A stretch of DNA of 64,000 nucleotides from Paenibacillus kobensis NBRC 15729 (GTDB lineage: Bacteria; Bacillota; Bacilli; Paenibacillales; Paenibacillaceae), in contig NZ_BILZ01000012.1 of NCBI RefSeq assembly GCF_004000825.1, positions 45,571 through 109,570 on the forward strand, in the 5' to 3' direction. Below are positions 44,696-54,524 of this stretch, in pieces (within the stretch, counting starts at the first letter, position 1; each line of letters opens with the position of its first letter). Both the position numbers and the translations under genes were made by a program. The notes beneath the pieces were generated by a model, which was not told the DNA's origin, searched no databases, and saw nothing but the letters and a program-made list of their open reading frames with translations.

Positions 44696-44828
44696 GTATG
44701 CCGCTCCTTCCAAATAGTTGAGAAATATCTTCCAGTTGTGGCTGTCCACTCACTAGACGCGCATTCAGGTCGAAAGGGATTCGAAGCCATGCCGACTTAG
44801 CGAGAAACACACAACGTACAAGCTAGTC

Positions 44829-44847
44829 TGATTATCATTGATTCTCA
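44829..44847 (-). promoter_or_regulatory. Fur-like box upstream of sufC
   Basis: Minus strand TGAGAATCAATGATAATCA: it includes the 11-bp core AATGATAATCA of the classical Fur box and a TGAGAAT half-site. An AT-rich promoter region (TTGTAA and TATAAT-like elements at 44850-44880) lies directly upstream of it on minus. About 130 bp before the sufC ATG. Iron control of suf is plausible; the match is partial. Confidence 0.45.
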
Positions 44848-44939
44848 ATAATTATTTTATTATAAGTTTATTTACAAATCAATGTGCGTTTCATAGAAGC
44901 CGCATGAAGCTTGCATGAAGGCTAATTTTTTTTTAAACT

Positions 44940-45518
44940 TCAGCCCTGAAGAAGCTCACGGATTCGGTCTGCCGCTTGTTCGAACTGCTCATCCGACAGC
45001 ACCGGCGTCATCCCCGTTGCCGGTACGCCGTCCTCGAGTACGACCCACGACTTGCACCCCGTGTACGCAGGACGCATCGGCACTTCCACCGGGTGATCCA
45101 GCTTGTACACGCGCAGCAGCAAGACATGCAGCGGATTTTTCTTCTTCCACTTCAGTCGTTCTTCAGCGAAGGTTTCAGTCCATATATGCTCGCCGAATAT
45201 GCGGTCAAGTGTCTCGCTGTCGTACACTTCAATATCTTCGACCGCTTCCGCGTATGCATTCAGCGTCATCGACTCCGCATCGCGCGACCACCCCTCAAGC
45301 GTCCCAGCGATCCGGCCTTGATACGATTCTTTCAATAGCTCCTCGCGCTGATGCTCGAATGCCGGCATCAAATAAAAGCTTGGCCGAAGCAGGCGAAAAT
45401 CGCGCGTTTCTTCGATGATGCCGCCCTTGCGCATCACGACGATCAACTCGCCGGCTGCCAGCGATTGAACGGTGACCGCCCATTCCTTGAGCGCGACCGG
45501 TTGACTAGTCTCTACCAT
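44940..45518 (-). CDS. DUF1802 family protein
   Basis: 192 residues from ATG 45518 (AAGGGGGA ahead), after an alternative in-frame start 27 bp upstream. DUF1802 features: LKEWAVTVQSLAAGELIVVM followed by RKGGI and a conserved FYLMPAFEHQREELL, then HVLLLRVYKLDHPVEVP. No catalytic motif is known for the family; structural resemblance to nuclease-like folds has not been established by me. Divergent from mtnK, with about 230 bp between. Confidence 0.82.
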   Translation of the reverse strand: MVETSQPVALKEWAVTVQSLAAGELIVVMRKGGIIEETRDFRLLRPSFYLMPAFEHQREELLKESYQGRIAGTLEGWSRDAESMTLNAYAEAVEDIEVYDSETLDRIFGEHIWTETFAEERLKWKKKNPLHVLLLRVYKLDHPVEVPMRPAYTGCKSWVVLEDGVPATGMTPVLSDEQFEQAADRIRELLQG

Positions 45519-45749
45519 AATATGTATCCCCCTTACCCTGTTCAATCATACCGCCAACAGTAGCCTTGCAGTCCATCCCCCATTATACCAATAAGCTATT
45601 CCAACGCGAAACATATTTCAGTATACTGAGTAAGGTGATTCAGACTATCGCTCATGGTCCAACGTAAGAAGGACGGCAGCTCACGCGGGCACCTGTCCCG
45701 TTAACCTATAAGACATAATTATCCTTACTCATCACGGAGGTGTTCTGCA

Positions 45750-46961
45750 GTGACGACAACGTATCATCCATTAACGGAGCAGGAAGCGATCGAGATCGCA
45801 CGATCTATCGAAGGCGTCTTCCCGGAAGGTGCTGCGCTGCAATCGCGCGAAATCGGCGACGGCAATCTCAACCTCGTCTTCCACATCACCGACCCGGCCA
45901 GTGGCCGCAGCCTTATTATGAAGCAGGCTTTGCCCTACGCGAAGGTTGTAGGCGAATCGTGGCCTCTAACGCTTGACCGCGCCCGTATCGAGAGCGAAGC
46001 GCTCATCTTGCAGGGCAAGCTTGCGCCGGGCCTAGTACCGCATGTATACCGTTACGATAAAGAGCTCGCGCTAACCATTATGGAAGATCTCAGCAGCCAT
46101 GTCATTATGCGCCGCGGACTGATGGAAGGTACGTCTTACCCGTTGTTCGCCGATCATATCTCGACGTTCATGGCGAACACGCTGTTCTTCACGTCCGATC
46201 TGGGCATGAACCAGCAGGAGAAGAAGCTGCTCGTGCGTGATTTCATTAACCCGGAATTGTGCAAAATAACGGAAGAGCTCATATTCGATCATCCTTACAC
46301 GAATGCAGATACAAATGACATCCCTGCCGAAATTCAAGACGCTATCGAATCAATCTGGCAGGATGGCGCTCTTCATTGCGAAGTTGCGCTGCTTCGCGAG
46401 AAGTTTCTCATCCGCGCCGAGGCGCTGCTGCACGGCGATCTTCATACCGGCAGCATCTTCGCAACGCCTGAATCGACGAAAGTGATCGATCCGGAATTCG
46501 CCTACTATGGTCCGATGGGCTTCGATATCGGCGCGTTACTTGCGAATCTGCTGCTTAACTTTGCCGGCCAAGCGCATTGGAGTTCGGACGCCGATGCCCG
46601 CGCACGTTTCCGCAGCGATCTGTTGGAGATGGTCCGCAGCATATGGAACCAGTTCGAAACGAAATTCCGCGCATTATGGAACGATCACTGCGTTGATCGC
46701 TTAGCCGCGTCCGCACCAGGTTATCAGGATGCTTATATGAAGCGTCTCCTTCAAGATACGATCGGGTTCGCCGGTTGTAAAATGGTTCGCCGCGTATACG
46801 GACTTGCACACGTAGCCGACATTGACAAAATTCCGGACGCAGCCGTTCGCGAGCAAGCGCAGCGTCTTGCGCTGGCAGTCGGCACAGAGCTGATCCGAAC
46901 GAACCGCCAAGCCGATTCGATCGAGCACGTGATTGACATTGTAAAGAAAGAAGGATTCTAA
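45750..46961 (+). CDS. mtnK: Methylthioribose kinase MtnK
   Basis: 403 residues, GTG start at 45750 with GGAGG ahead. Phosphorylates 5-methylthioribose in the methionine salvage pathway. APH-type kinase motifs: [34 protein letters not shown], the catalytic loop [11 protein letters not shown], and [17 protein letters not shown]. It lies 2 bp from mtnA, with which it forms the first two steps after methylthioadenosine nucleosidase. I looked for a SAM riboswitch upstream and did not find one. Confidence 0.97.
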   Translation: MTTTYHPLTEQEAIEIARSIEGVFPEGAALQSREIGDGNLNLVFHITDPASGRSLIMKQALPYAKVVGESWPLTLDRARIESEALILQGKLAPGLVPHVYRYDKELALTIMEDLSSHVIMRRGLMEGTSYPLFADHISTFMANTLFFTSDLGMNQQEKKLLVRDFINPELCKITEELIFDHPYTNADTNDIPAEIQDAIESIWQDGALHCEVALLREKFLIRAEALLHGDLHTGSIFATPESTKVIDPEFAYYGPMGFDIGALLANLLLNFAGQAHWSSDADARARFRSDLLEMVRSIWNQFETKFRALWNDHCVDRLAASAPGYQDAYMKRLLQDTIGFAGCKMVRRVYGLAHVADIDKIPDAAVREQAQRLALAVGTELIRTNRQADSIEHVIDIVKKEGF

Positions 46962-46963
46962 GC

Positions 46964-48028
46964 ATGACTACCGCTTCGCAATATGCAGGTCTTCAATCGG
47001 TCATTTGGGCCACGACGCATCTCGACTTGCTGGACCAACGGCTGCTTCCGGGCGAAGTCGTATATCTGGAACTCCGCACGTCGGAGAGCGTATGGGACGC
47101 CATCAAACATCTTGCCGTCCGCGGCGCTCCTGCAATCGGCATTGCAGCCGCATACGGCGTCGTTCTAGGCTCCCGGGATGCCGAAGGTACACCGGAGCAA
47201 TGGCTTGGGGCGGTCAACAAGTCTGCCGATTACTTAGCGACCTCCCGTCCGACCGCCGTCAACTTGTTCTGGGCGCTGGACCGCATGAAAGCACGCGCCG
47301 CTCAGCTCGTTGCCGAAGGAGGCTCGCTTGAGAGCTTAAAACAGTCACTGTTGGACGAAGCCATCGCGATTCAAAGCGAGGACGAAGAAACATGCCGTCT
47401 GATCGGCGTACATGCGCTCGAGCTGTTCGAAGACGGCATGGGCGTGTTGACGCACTGCAATGCAGGCGGATTGGCAACGGCCAAATACGGTACGGCACTG
47501 GCGCCGTTCTATCTCGCGAAGGAACAAGGCATCAACTTGAAAGTGTTCGCGGATGAGACTCGTCCTGTTCTCCAAGGCGCCCGCCTGACTGCGTTCGAGC
47601 TGCAACAAGCCGGCGTCGACGTGACCCTTATTTGCGACAATATGGCCGGAATGGTCATGTCTAAGGGCTGGATTAACGCCGTCATCGTCGGCACGGACCG
47701 CGTAGCGGCGAACGGCGATGTCGCGAACAAAATCGGCACGTACAGCGTTGCCGTCCTGGCGAAAGCGCACGGCATACCGTTCTATGTCGCTTGCCCGCTC
47801 TCCACGATCGATCTGAACACGCCTAGCGGCGATCTCATCCCGATCGAAGAGCGCCATGCGGAAGAAATTACGGAAGGCTTCGGCAAACGGACTGCGCCGG
47901 AAGGCGTCAAAGTGTTCAATCCGGCCTTCGACATTACACCGAACGAGTATGTGACGGCGATCATTACAGAGAAAGGGATCATTAAACCGCCGTTCAACGT
48001 CAATTTGAAGAAGCTGTTCGAGCATTAA
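46964..48028 (+). CDS. mtnA: Methylthioribose-1-phosphate isomerase MtnA
   Basis: 354 residues of the eIF2B-alpha-like isomerase family, converting methylthioribose-1-phosphate to the ribulose form. Conserved: [23 protein letters not shown]-like [32 protein letters not shown] with the catalytic Cys, [17 protein letters not shown], and [20 protein letters not shown] with the catalytic Asp. Ends at a strong terminator. Confidence 0.98.
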   Translation: MTTASQYAGLQSVIWATTHLDLLDQRLLPGEVVYLELRTSESVWDAIKHLAVRGAPAIGIAAAYGVVLGSRDAEGTPEQWLGAVNKSADYLATSRPTAVNLFWALDRMKARAAQLVAEGGSLESLKQSLLDEAIAIQSEDEETCRLIGVHALELFEDGMGVLTHCNAGGLATAKYGTALAPFYLAKEQGINLKVFADETRPVLQGARLTAFELQQAGVDVTLICDNMAGMVMSKGWINAVIVGTDRVAANGDVANKIGTYSVAVLAKAHGIPFYVACPLSTIDLNTPSGDLIPIEERHAEEITEGFGKRTAPEGVKVFNPAFDITPNEYVTAIITEKGIIKPPFNVNLKKLFEH

Positions 48029-48056
48029 TCCGATCGATCGACTTCGACTAACCATC

Positions 48057-48115
48057 AAAGCCTCTGCCTTAAGCCGTATGATCTTAACGGCTTGAAGCAG
48101 AGGCTTTATTTTATT
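48057..48115. terminator. Terminator after mtnA, possibly shared with the YunC-like gene
   Basis: Perfect 11-bp stem AAAGCCTCTGC/GCAGAGGCTTT with an inner TTAAGCCGT/ACGGCTT pairing; TTTATTTTATT follows on plus, and on minus the hairpin lies about 40 bp past the YunC-like stop. Confidence 0.9.
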
Positions 48116-48154
48116 GATTTCGATTGCTGCTGCATAGTGAATTGTTCTGAGTCA

Positions 48155-48460
48155 TTAGGACAACAACAGCAGCGCATCCTTGCCGGTCATGCCCGGATGG
48201 ATACCGATCGATTCGGCATGCGTCGTGACCGACTCGAGCGGCGCCTCCATCAACTGCTCCAGCGTGCGAACGCCTACCGCTCTGCCTGCCAATATGCCGC
48301 GGTCGGCAAGATCGCGATTGAGCAAGCCCACATCCAAAGCGCCGCACATAATATAACCTCTATCCGTCATCCAGGCGAGCAGCGTCGTCTTCGGGAGCTT
48401 CACCTCAACGCCGATAACCGTTTGCCCGTTATCCAGTTCGTAAGGGACCATACGCATCAT
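48155..48460 (-). CDS. YunC-like DUF1805 protein
   Basis: 101 residues of the DUF1805 family. Segments: NGQTVIGVEVKLPKTTLLAW, RGYIMCGALDVGLLNRDLAD, RAVGVRTLEQLMEAPLESVT and HAESIGIHPGMTGKDALLLL, all typical of YunC. In B. subtilis yunC lies next to yunD; here a YunD-like gene is also in the window but 32 kb away. Function unknown. Confidence 0.88.
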   Translation of the reverse strand: MMRMVPYELDNGQTVIGVEVKLPKTTLLAWMTDRGYIMCGALDVGLLNRDLADRGILAGRAVGVRTLEQLMEAPLESVTTHAESIGIHPGMTGKDALLLLS

Positions 48461-48653
48461 AAGGTTCCCGACTCCCCTCCTTCAATATCGATCTGGCGGT
48501 ATTGCCTACCTCACTATATGCACACTATTTTAGGTGGTGCTGCTGTGCGCCTACGTTTCTTTTTTCCTATATGACAACGCATTCATTTTGTTGTCCCATG
48601 TGCCTATCATCTGGTATATTAGTATCATAATCAATCAAGGCCGGAGGAATTAT

Positions 48654-49232
48654 ATGTCTCTCAAGAGCACTGGACTTAAGACCCATCTTTTTCAAGTAGA
48701 AATACTTGTTGAAGGAGACACGAACGCAAAGGCGCTCGAGCAACTGCTTCATGTGTTGAACAACGGCGGGTTTCCTGACTTCCGTGTACTGTCCGGCAGT
48801 GAGTTGGGACGTTTGATCGATCAACTGCAGCAGCAAGCAACTGTCAGCTCCCCATCCAAATCTGTAAAGAACGGATCGTCCGCAGGCTCTGCTGAAGAAG
48901 CGGTTCCTCCGCACACACAGACTGCCAAGTCGAAATCCGCTTCATCGCAATCGTCGTCCAGCAGTTCTGCCAAAACAGCCAGCCGTTCCACAGCAGCAGC
49001 GGCTGAAACTCCTGCGAACCCGTTCGCTCTGATCGCTGCTCAATTCCGGGAATATATGTCGCAGAATAAGCTGATCCGGCTCAGAATCAACAAAGGATTA
49101 GGCGTCTCGTTGAACATTCCGGGACGAATCATCAACTTGGATGAAGAGGCCTCATTAATTACGGTCTATCATGTCGACGAGAAGCAGGTATATACGTTCA
49201 AACTGAACGAGATTGACGATTACTCGATCTAG
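48654..49232 (+). CDS. Unknown protein with Ser-rich linker and Sm/Hfq-like C-terminus
   Basis: 192 residues from ATG 48654 (GGAGG ahead, TATATT -10 about 25 bp further up). Residues 1-62 are a compact domain (FQVEILVEGDTNAKALEQLL), 63-118 a low-complexity Ser/Ala/Lys linker, and 122-192 a beta-rich C-terminal domain with KLIRLRINKGLGVSLNIPGR followed by VYHVDEKQVYTFKLNEID. The last part has the strand order of Sm/Hfq-like barrels and ends like their K-H-A-I-S-T-I strand, but the similarity is only by eye. Followed by its own terminator. Confidence 0.7.
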   Translation: MSLKSTGLKTHLFQVEILVEGDTNAKALEQLLHVLNNGGFPDFRVLSGSELGRLIDQLQQQATVSSPSKSVKNGSSAGSAEEAVPPHTQTAKSKSASSQSSSSSSAKTASRSTAAAAETPANPFALIAAQFREYMSQNKLIRLRINKGLGVSLNIPGRIINLDEEASLITVYHVDEKQVYTFKLNEIDDYSI

Positions 49233-49249
49233 CATAGAGATCGCTCAGC

Positions 49250-49283
49250 AGAGCCGGTTCATTAAAGAACCGGCTCTTTTTTT
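49250..49283 (+). terminator. Terminator after the Ser-linker protein gene
   Basis: Perfect 11-bp stem AGAGCCGGTTC/GAACCGGCTCT, 6-nt loop and TTTTTTT. Confidence 0.95.
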
Positions 49284-49312
49284 GGTAATATAGGATCAGG
49301 AGGGTTGCCGCA

Positions 49313-50302
49313 ATGGAGCCAGAATTCAACGCACCAGTCAATTATCACGCCTACCTGGATGATGTGAAGGGGAAGCTCGATCCTGTTATTAGCAAAATGC
49401 GCGTGCAGAATGGAAAACCTTGGCGAAAGACGGCATGGTTCTCGCCCGTCACGCTGATTATTGCGAATGCCAAGCATTTTAAAATCATCAGTTCGATTAA
49501 ATGGGCGTCTCTCCCGGTGATCGGCCCGATTATTGCCGGTTTCGCCGCAGGGAAATATAGTCACTTCCCTCTATGGTCTATCATTCTCGGATGCATCCTG
49601 CTTAGCACAGCAGCTTATTACGGGATTGTGAAGTGGTACATAGGCAAAATGAGCGTTATTGGCAGCCCGGAGTTTCATGTAGAAGTGTACAAGCAAAAGC
49701 GGCCGGCCGATTATGCGTTCTGGGCTCACCTTGTCGAGAAGCCGGACTTTACTTTTAATGGATTAGCCAGAATCTTCGATATCCTAATCACCCGAACGGA
49801 TGCTTCCGGTCATATCGACCGATTGATTGGCTACTCCGAGAACCAAGAGCGGATTCTTCGAGAATCAATGGAAACTCTTCTTCAGAAAAGCAAAGATCAA
49901 GGGGAAGCCATCGAATATCTTGAGGGTGAGCTGAGGACATCTGATCAGACGGTGACATATCTGGTCGGATTGATTAAGAAAATAAACGAGAATTTGTATC
50001 GTTTGATCAACGGCAAGCTGCAGTTGCACGATCTGGACTTCGTGACGGGCTTTTCCCTCTATCGAATAGTCGACCGTACACTCGAGTTGATTGCCGACAA
50101 AGGAACGACCGGGGCGAGTCCGGATCGTTTGAGCCTTGATTCCTCTACAGCTCGCAAATACGCTGCAGTGCACGCTGCGCTCAATGATGACGCTGAAGCT
50201 AGGTTAAATAAGTGCCCTCCGTATAGTAGCGGAGGGCTTTTTTGTATATATCCCACTCGATCGGGCACAATTCATACTACTCTTACTCGCAGGAGGAGCT
50301 AG
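49313..50302 (+). CDS. Membrane protein with partial GAF-like domain, frame open through its terminator
   Basis: 329 residues as read. Two membrane segments at about 63-80 and 85-103 (WSIILGCILLSTAAYYG), a soluble part, a coiled coil (ILRESMETLLQKSKDQGEAI), then LYRLINGKLQLHDLDFVTGF and RIVDRTLELIADKGTTGASP, which resembles the first half of a GAF domain. The last 31 codons run across a perfect intrinsic terminator (50214-50243), so they are probably not native; a stop TAA sits one frame away just before the hairpin (about 50202). Likely truncated or frameshifted at the end. AGGAGGG precedes the ATG. Confidence 0.6.
   Translation: MEPEFNAPVNYHAYLDDVKGKLDPVISKMRVQNGKPWRKTAWFSPVTLIIANAKHFKIISSIKWASLPVIGPIIAGFAAGKYSHFPLWSIILGCILLSTAAYYGIVKWYIGKMSVIGSPEFHVEVYKQKRPADYAFWAHLVEKPDFTFNGLARIFDILITRTDASGHIDRLIGYSENQERILRESMETLLQKSKDQGEAIEYLEGELRTSDQTVTYLVGLIKKINENLYRLINGKLQLHDLDFVTGFSLYRIVDRTLELIADKGTTGASPDRLSLDSSTARKYAAVHAALNDDAEARLNKCPPYSSGGLFCIYPTRSGTIHTTLTRRRS
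50214..50243 (+). terminator. Intrinsic terminator inside the open frame of the membrane protein
   Basis: Perfect stem GCCCTCCG/CGGAGGGC with an 8-nt loop and TTTTTT. It lies about 60 bp before the formal stop of the upstream gene and before the next small gene. Confidence 0.93.
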
Positions 50303-50303
50303 T

Positions 50304-50450
50304 ATGAAAGATAAGAAACCCAACGTGATCCCGCTTCCCCGTAAACCGGCTCCATTCGTCTATAAGAGCCAAGACGTCATTATGGATGAACGAAAACAGA
50401 AACGGGAAAGTATTCTTGATACAATCCTAAAGCGCGGCTCTAAACGGTAA
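50304..50450 (+). CDS. Small basic protein, 48 residues
   Basis: ATG at 50304 with AGGAGGAG 7 bp ahead, a near-perfect ribosome binding site. The product is soluble and strongly basic (MKDKKPNVIPLPRKPAPFVY, ending TILKRGSKR), with Pro-rich N-terminal half and a C-terminal helix (DERKQKRESILDTILKR). No family recognised. It starts just beyond the upstream terminator and so needs its own promoter. Confidence 0.6.
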   Translation: MKDKKPNVIPLPRKPAPFVYKSQDVIMDERKQKRESILDTILKRGSKR

Positions 50451-50467
50451 TTCCTCACTTAAAAAAC

Positions 50468-50518
50468 ACGGAGCTGCCTCCAAAGTCATGACAACCATGA
50501 CGATGGGGACAGCTCCGT
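50468..50518 (-). terminator. Terminator of the GGDEF-EAL gene
   Basis: Stem ACGGAGCTG/CAGCTCCGT with a 33-nt loop that itself folds; minus-strand tail TGTTTTTT. It starts about 8 bp past the stop at 50526. Confidence 0.88.
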
Positions 50519-50525
50519 TGTTTCA

Positions 50526-52424
50526 TTATGCGGCAAGCATCTCCGCTATACGCTCACTTGTTACCGGCGGACTTCCGTAGTAGCCTTGCATCTTCTCGCA
50601 CCGGTGCAGCTTCAAGAAGTGCACCTGCTGCGCAGTCTCGACGCCTTCCGCAATGACTTGCACATTCAAGTTGTGCGCCATGGCGATGATCGCTGCGACG
50701 ATCTCCGCATCGTCAGGATCTTGATCAATCTCGCTGACAAACGACCGGTCGATCTTCAACCGATCGACGGGGAAGTTTTTCAAATAGCTGAATGAACTGT
50801 ATCCTGTTCCGAAATCGTCTATGCTGATGCTAATGCCAAGCTCGTTCAACGCAACGAGACAGCTGGTCAGTCTCGCCGTATCCATCGTCATCGACTCCGT
50901 TATTTCGAGCTCCAAATACCTCGGCTCCAGGCCGACGTTGCTCAATACGGAAGCGACAATTTCGGGAAAATTCGGTTGCCAGCACTGGCGCATCGACAGA
51001 TTGACCGATACTGGAATCGGCGTTAGTCCCGCATCCTGCCATTCCTTGTTCTGCCGGCAAGCTTCCTCCAGCACCCATTGGCCGATCTGAACGATAATGC
51101 CGCTCTCTTCGGCAAGCGGAATGAACTGGGACGGCGGAATTAATCCGCGTTCCGGATGATGCCAGCGAAGCAGTGCCTCGACGCCGACTATCTTGCCCGT
51201 CAGCATATCGAACTGCGGCTGATAATGAAGGAAAAATTCGCGGTTCACAACAGCCTTCCGCAGATCGTGCTGCATGCGAAGACGCGCCAACGACGCTTCG
51301 TCCCACTCCTCGCAGTACGCCATGCAGTCGTTCCGTCCGCTTTCCTTCGCCTTAATCAACGCCAGATTGGCGTTGCGCAGAAGCCGGTCGCAGTCGTCAG
51401 ACTCTTGCTTGCTCGTTGAATAGCCGGCGCTAGCCGACACATGAATCGGCACGCCCTGCAGCTCGAACGGCTCTTCAATCATTCGGAGCAGCTCCAGCAG
51501 CCATTCGTTCGCCTGCTGTCCCCCGCTCTCATCGGTAAAGATAATCCCGAACTTATCGCCTTCCATCCGGCATACGAACTGCTGCACATTGCGGCCGTTC
51601 TGCAGCCTGTCGGCGATTTGCAGCAGCAGCATGTCGCCAAAGCTATGACCGAATGAAGCATTGATATGTTTGAAATGATCGATATCGATCAGCGCGACCG
51701 TTACGACGCGCCCCGCTGCCTCGCAATCCTCAAGCATCTGCCCGAGCCGCTCAACGAACAGCCTGCGGTTCGGCAAGCCGGTCAAATCGTCATAATAAGC
51801 CATATGACGAATGCGTTCATGATGCCGCTTCGTCTCGCTTAAATCCTGCGCAATAAGGATGCAGCCGACGGTTCCCCCGCTACCAATCGGTCCGGAAGGA
51901 GCGAAAGTCGCCCGCCATTGCGTCTGCCCGCCGAATAAGGGACAAATTCCGATCGACAGCTGCGACTTCATCCCGTTCCCCGCAAGCTTGGCATTGTCCG
52001 ATAAAACGCGGTGATCCGCAGGTTCCACGAACCGTTCGAACAGCTCGCCAACCGGCTGCAGCGTATCCCCGGAGTACCCGAGCGATTCCGCAGCTGCCGC
52101 GTTCAATTGCGTTATTCGAAGCTCAGCGTCCAGTTCGATGAATGGCAGCGGGTTATGGCGGATACCCAATGCGGCCGCCTCGTACCGCCGCCGCTCGCGC
52201 AACGTCTTGCGTAGTAGTACGACTGCAGCAGTACCGATCACGGCAGTTGCAGCACTAGACCACCCCGCATACATCGATTGCTGCCGAAAGACGAACATCA
52301 CGGCGGACAACGTTGCAACGATTGCCGCGCACCATACGCTAACGAACAGCCATTGCAAGGAGCGATTGCCGTTTAGATCGAAGCTATTCCGGTTTGTCTT
52401 AGGCGTCTCGTTCCGACTCGTCAA
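50526..52424 (-). CDS. PAS-GGDEF-EAL protein, probable cyclic-di-GMP phosphodiesterase
   Basis: 632 residues, TTG start at 52424 after GGAAGG. Two membrane segments (28-46, [20 protein letters not shown]; 55-72), a PAS domain from about residue 90 ([20 protein letters not shown]), GGDEF from about 205 ([20 protein letters not shown]) and EAL from about 380. The GGDEF signature is altered to CRMEGDKF (Glu-Gly-Asp-Lys-Phe), which removes a metal-binding acidic residue, so cyclase activity is doubtful. The EAL domain keeps [22 protein letters not shown] and KIDRSFV, so hydrolysis of cyclic-di-GMP is likely. Confidence 0.93.
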   Translation of the reverse strand: MTSRNETPKTNRNSFDLNGNRSLQWLFVSVWCAAIVATLSAVMFVFRQQSMYAGWSSAATAVIGTAAVVLLRKTLRERRRYEAAALGIRHNPLPFIELDAELRITQLNAAAAESLGYSGDTLQPVGELFERFVEPADHRVLSDNAKLAGNGMKSQLSIGICPLFGGQTQWRATFAPSGPIGSGGTVGCILIAQDLSETKRHHERIRHMAYYDDLTGLPNRRLFVERLGQMLEDCEAAGRVVTVALIDIDHFKHINASFGHSFGDMLLLQIADRLQNGRNVQQFVCRMEGDKFGIIFTDESGGQQANEWLLELLRMIEEPFELQGVPIHVSASAGYSTSKQESDDCDRLLRNANLALIKAKESGRNDCMAYCEEWDEASLARLRMQHDLRKAVVNREFFLHYQPQFDMLTGKIVGVEALLRWHHPERGLIPPSQFIPLAEESGIIVQIGQWVLEEACRQNKEWQDAGLTPIPVSVNLSMRQCWQPNFPEIVASVLSNVGLEPRYLELEITESMTMDTARLTSCLVALNELGISISIDDFGTGYSSFSYLKNFPVDRLKIDRSFVSEIDQDPDDAEIVAAIIAMAHNLNVQVIAEGVETAQQVHFLKLHRCEKMQGYYGSPPVTSERIAEMLAA

Positions 52425-52555
52425 ATGAATGACCTTCCTCTACCCGAATATTCATACATTGTTGCGAATAACGATCAATGTTTAATGGTTCTATTATATA
52501 CGAATGATTCGGATCGCGATAGAAAAAATTGCTAGGTTGTGTCGAACTAGACGTC

Positions 52556-52597
52556 AAAAATAGAGCGCAATTGTCGATCCCCGCTCTTGCGCTCTAT
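52556..52597 (-). terminator. Terminator of the DUF423 gene
   Basis: Perfect 10-bp stem TAGAGCGCAA/TTGCGCTCTA and TTTTTG on minus; about 10 bp past the stop at 52606. Confidence 0.92.
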
Positions 52598-52605
52598 CCG
52601 GTGCC

Positions 52606-52998
52606 CTATTCAGCCTTGCGGCCCTTCCACAAAGCGATTGCGATCATCGCCCACCCCACAATGAACAAGACGCCGCCGATCGGCGTAATGGCTCCGAGCA
52701 CTTTAACGCCGCTTAAGCTGAGTACGTATAAGCTGCCCGAAAAAATATATATGCCGATATGAAGCAGCATCGCGCCTCTTAGCATCAGTCTGGAGTTGTC
52801 CGACCGGCCCGCCAACGCCGCAACAGCTAATAGACCAAGGGCGTGGTACATATGGTACCGGACTCCCGTTTCGAATATGGTAAGCATGTCCTCGTCCAGC
52901 ATGTCCTTCAACCCGTGCGCCGCAAATGCGCCGAGTGCCACCGCCAGCAGCGCATGCAGAGCACCGAATGCGCCGTATTTGTTCACTTTCCCGCTCAT
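52606..52998 (-). CDS. DUF423 membrane protein, YwdK/YgdD-like
   Basis: 130 residues with four membrane helices: GAFGALHALLAVALGAFAAH near the N-terminus (with the family G-A-F-x-A-H-G), YHMYHALGLLAVAAL, LRGAMLLHIGIYIFSGSLYV and ITPIGGVLFIVGWAMIAIAL. The conserved F-x-x-G-x-x-Y-H-x-x-H motif is FETGVRYHMYHA. Function unknown. GGAGGG precedes the ATG. Confidence 0.92.
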   Translation of the reverse strand: MSGKVNKYGAFGALHALLAVALGAFAAHGLKDMLDEDMLTIFETGVRYHMYHALGLLAVAALAGRSDNSRLMLRGAMLLHIGIYIFSGSLYVLSLSGVKVLGAITPIGGVLFIVGWAMIAIALWKGRKAE

Positions 52999-53247
52999 TC
53001 AATTCATCCCTCCGAAGCTGATATCTACTTCACATGTTTATCGCTTCATTATAGCACAGCAACTGTTCGCTTCTTAACAATAGCCGTTACAGAACAGTGG
53101 CGTTCCGGGCAGAGCAATCAAACGGCTGAGGACATACGCCCTCATAACCGTCCCCTTGCTTGAATATAGTTAGGAGCAAGAGGCCATATCGAGAAACGTG
53201 CCCTATCCATACGTTATCGATCCGCTATAGACAGGAGGTGTCCCGGT

Positions 53248-54411
53248 ATGAGTTCCAAGCATGATCCTCTATTCATCGTATCCCGCGAGGATTGGTCGCT
53301 GCACCGGAAAGGCTACCAGGATCAAGCACGCCACCAGCAGAAGGTGAAGGAAGCGATCAAACAGAACTTGCCCGATCTCGTATCCGAGGAAAGCATCGTC
53401 ATGTCCGACGGCAAACAAGTCATCAAAGTACCGATCCGAAGTCTCGACGAATACCGGATCGTATACAATTTCAACAAGAACAAACATGTCGGTCAAGGGG
53501 ACGGCGACAGCCAAGTGGGCGACGTGCTCGGCGTTGATCCGCAAGCGGCACAAGGTCCCGGGAAGGGCGAAGGGGCCGGCGATCAGCCTGGCGAGGACGT
53601 CATCGAAGCGGAGATCAGCCTGGCGGAGCTGGAAGCGATGCTGTTCGAAGAGCTGGAGCTCCCGTTCTTGAAGCAGAAAGACCGCGACCAGCTTGAGACG
53701 AAGGAAGTCAGGTTCAACGACATCCGCAAGAAAGGCATTATGTCCAACATCGATAAAAAACGGACGATAATGGAGAACTTGCGGCGCAACGCGACGAGCG
53801 GACAGCCGGGCATTCATCATATCTCGCCTGACGATCTGCGGTATAAGACGTGGGAGGAAATCGTCAAACCGCAATCAAATGCCGTAATATTGGCAATGAT
53901 GGATACTTCCGGAAGTATGGGCTCGTTCGAAAAGTATTGCGCGAGAAGTTTCTTCTTCTGGATGACCCGTTTCCTGCGCCACCAATATGAGAAAGTCGAG
54001 CTTGTGTTCATCGCTCACCATACGGAGGCGAAGGAAGTAACGGAAGAAGAATTTTTCACCCGCGGCGAAAGCGGCGGCACGATTTGCTCCTCCGCCTACA
54101 TTAAAGCGATCGAAATTATCGACAGCCGGTATCCGCCGAATATGTACAACATTTATCCATTCCACTTCTCCGACGGCGACAATCTGACGAGCGATAACGA
54201 GCGGTGTGTCAAGCTGATTGGTGAACTGCTCAAGAGAGCCAACCTGTTCGGATACGGAGAAGTGAATCAATACAACCGTTCGAGTACGCTCATGTCCGCC
54301 TATAAGCACATTCAATTCCCGCATTTCATGTACCATGTCATCCGGGAGAAGACGGAAGTGTATAATGCCTTGAAGTCCTTCTTCCGCAAAAGAGATCAAG
54401 TGCCAGGCTAA
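53248..54411 (+). CDS. yhbH: Sporulation protein YhbH
   Basis: 387 residues of the YhbH/DUF444 family. Conserved: [20 protein letters not shown], the IRSLDEYRI segment, and the von Willebrand-like part [20 protein letters not shown] with a MIDAS-type DxSxS. Later [20 protein letters not shown] and [17 protein letters not shown]. In B. subtilis yhbH belongs to the sigma-E regulon and is usually near the serine kinase PrkA and SpoVR in related organisms; those genes are not in this window. A weak sigma-E-like -10 (CATACGTT at 53208) lies about 40 bp before the ATG. Confidence 0.95.
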   Translation: MSSKHDPLFIVSREDWSLHRKGYQDQARHQQKVKEAIKQNLPDLVSEESIVMSDGKQVIKVPIRSLDEYRIVYNFNKNKHVGQGDGDSQVGDVLGVDPQAAQGPGKGEGAGDQPGEDVIEAEISLAELEAMLFEELELPFLKQKDRDQLETKEVRFNDIRKKGIMSNIDKKRTIMENLRRNATSGQPGIHHISPDDLRYKTWEEIVKPQSNAVILAMMDTSGSMGSFEKYCARSFFFWMTRFLRHQYEKVELVFIAHHTEAKEVTEEEFFTRGESGGTICSSAYIKAIEIIDSRYPPNMYNIYPFHFSDGDNLTSDNERCVKLIGELLKRANLFGYGEVNQYNRSSTLMSAYKHIQFPHFMYHVIREKTEVYNALKSFFRKRDQVPG

Positions 54412-54456
54412 AGCAGATCAGGCCTGTCCCGGATTGACTCCCGTCCAGTATCACTG

Positions 54457-54505
54457 AAGCCTCCAGAACGGCCGCAATCGAGCGGCTATTCTGGAGGCTT
54501 CTTAC
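54457..54505 (+). terminator. Terminator after yhbH
   Basis: 12-bp stem AAGCCTCCAGAA/TTCTGGAGGCTT with an inner GCCGC/GCGGC pairing; the U-tract (CTTCTTACG) is weak. Confidence 0.75.
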
Positions 54506-54524
54506 GCTTCGCCTATTCAATAGG

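Noticed and set aside
45546..45749. SAM (S-box) riboswitch upstream of mtnK
   Set aside because: None of the conserved S-box elements could be found; only a TATACT-like box is visible.
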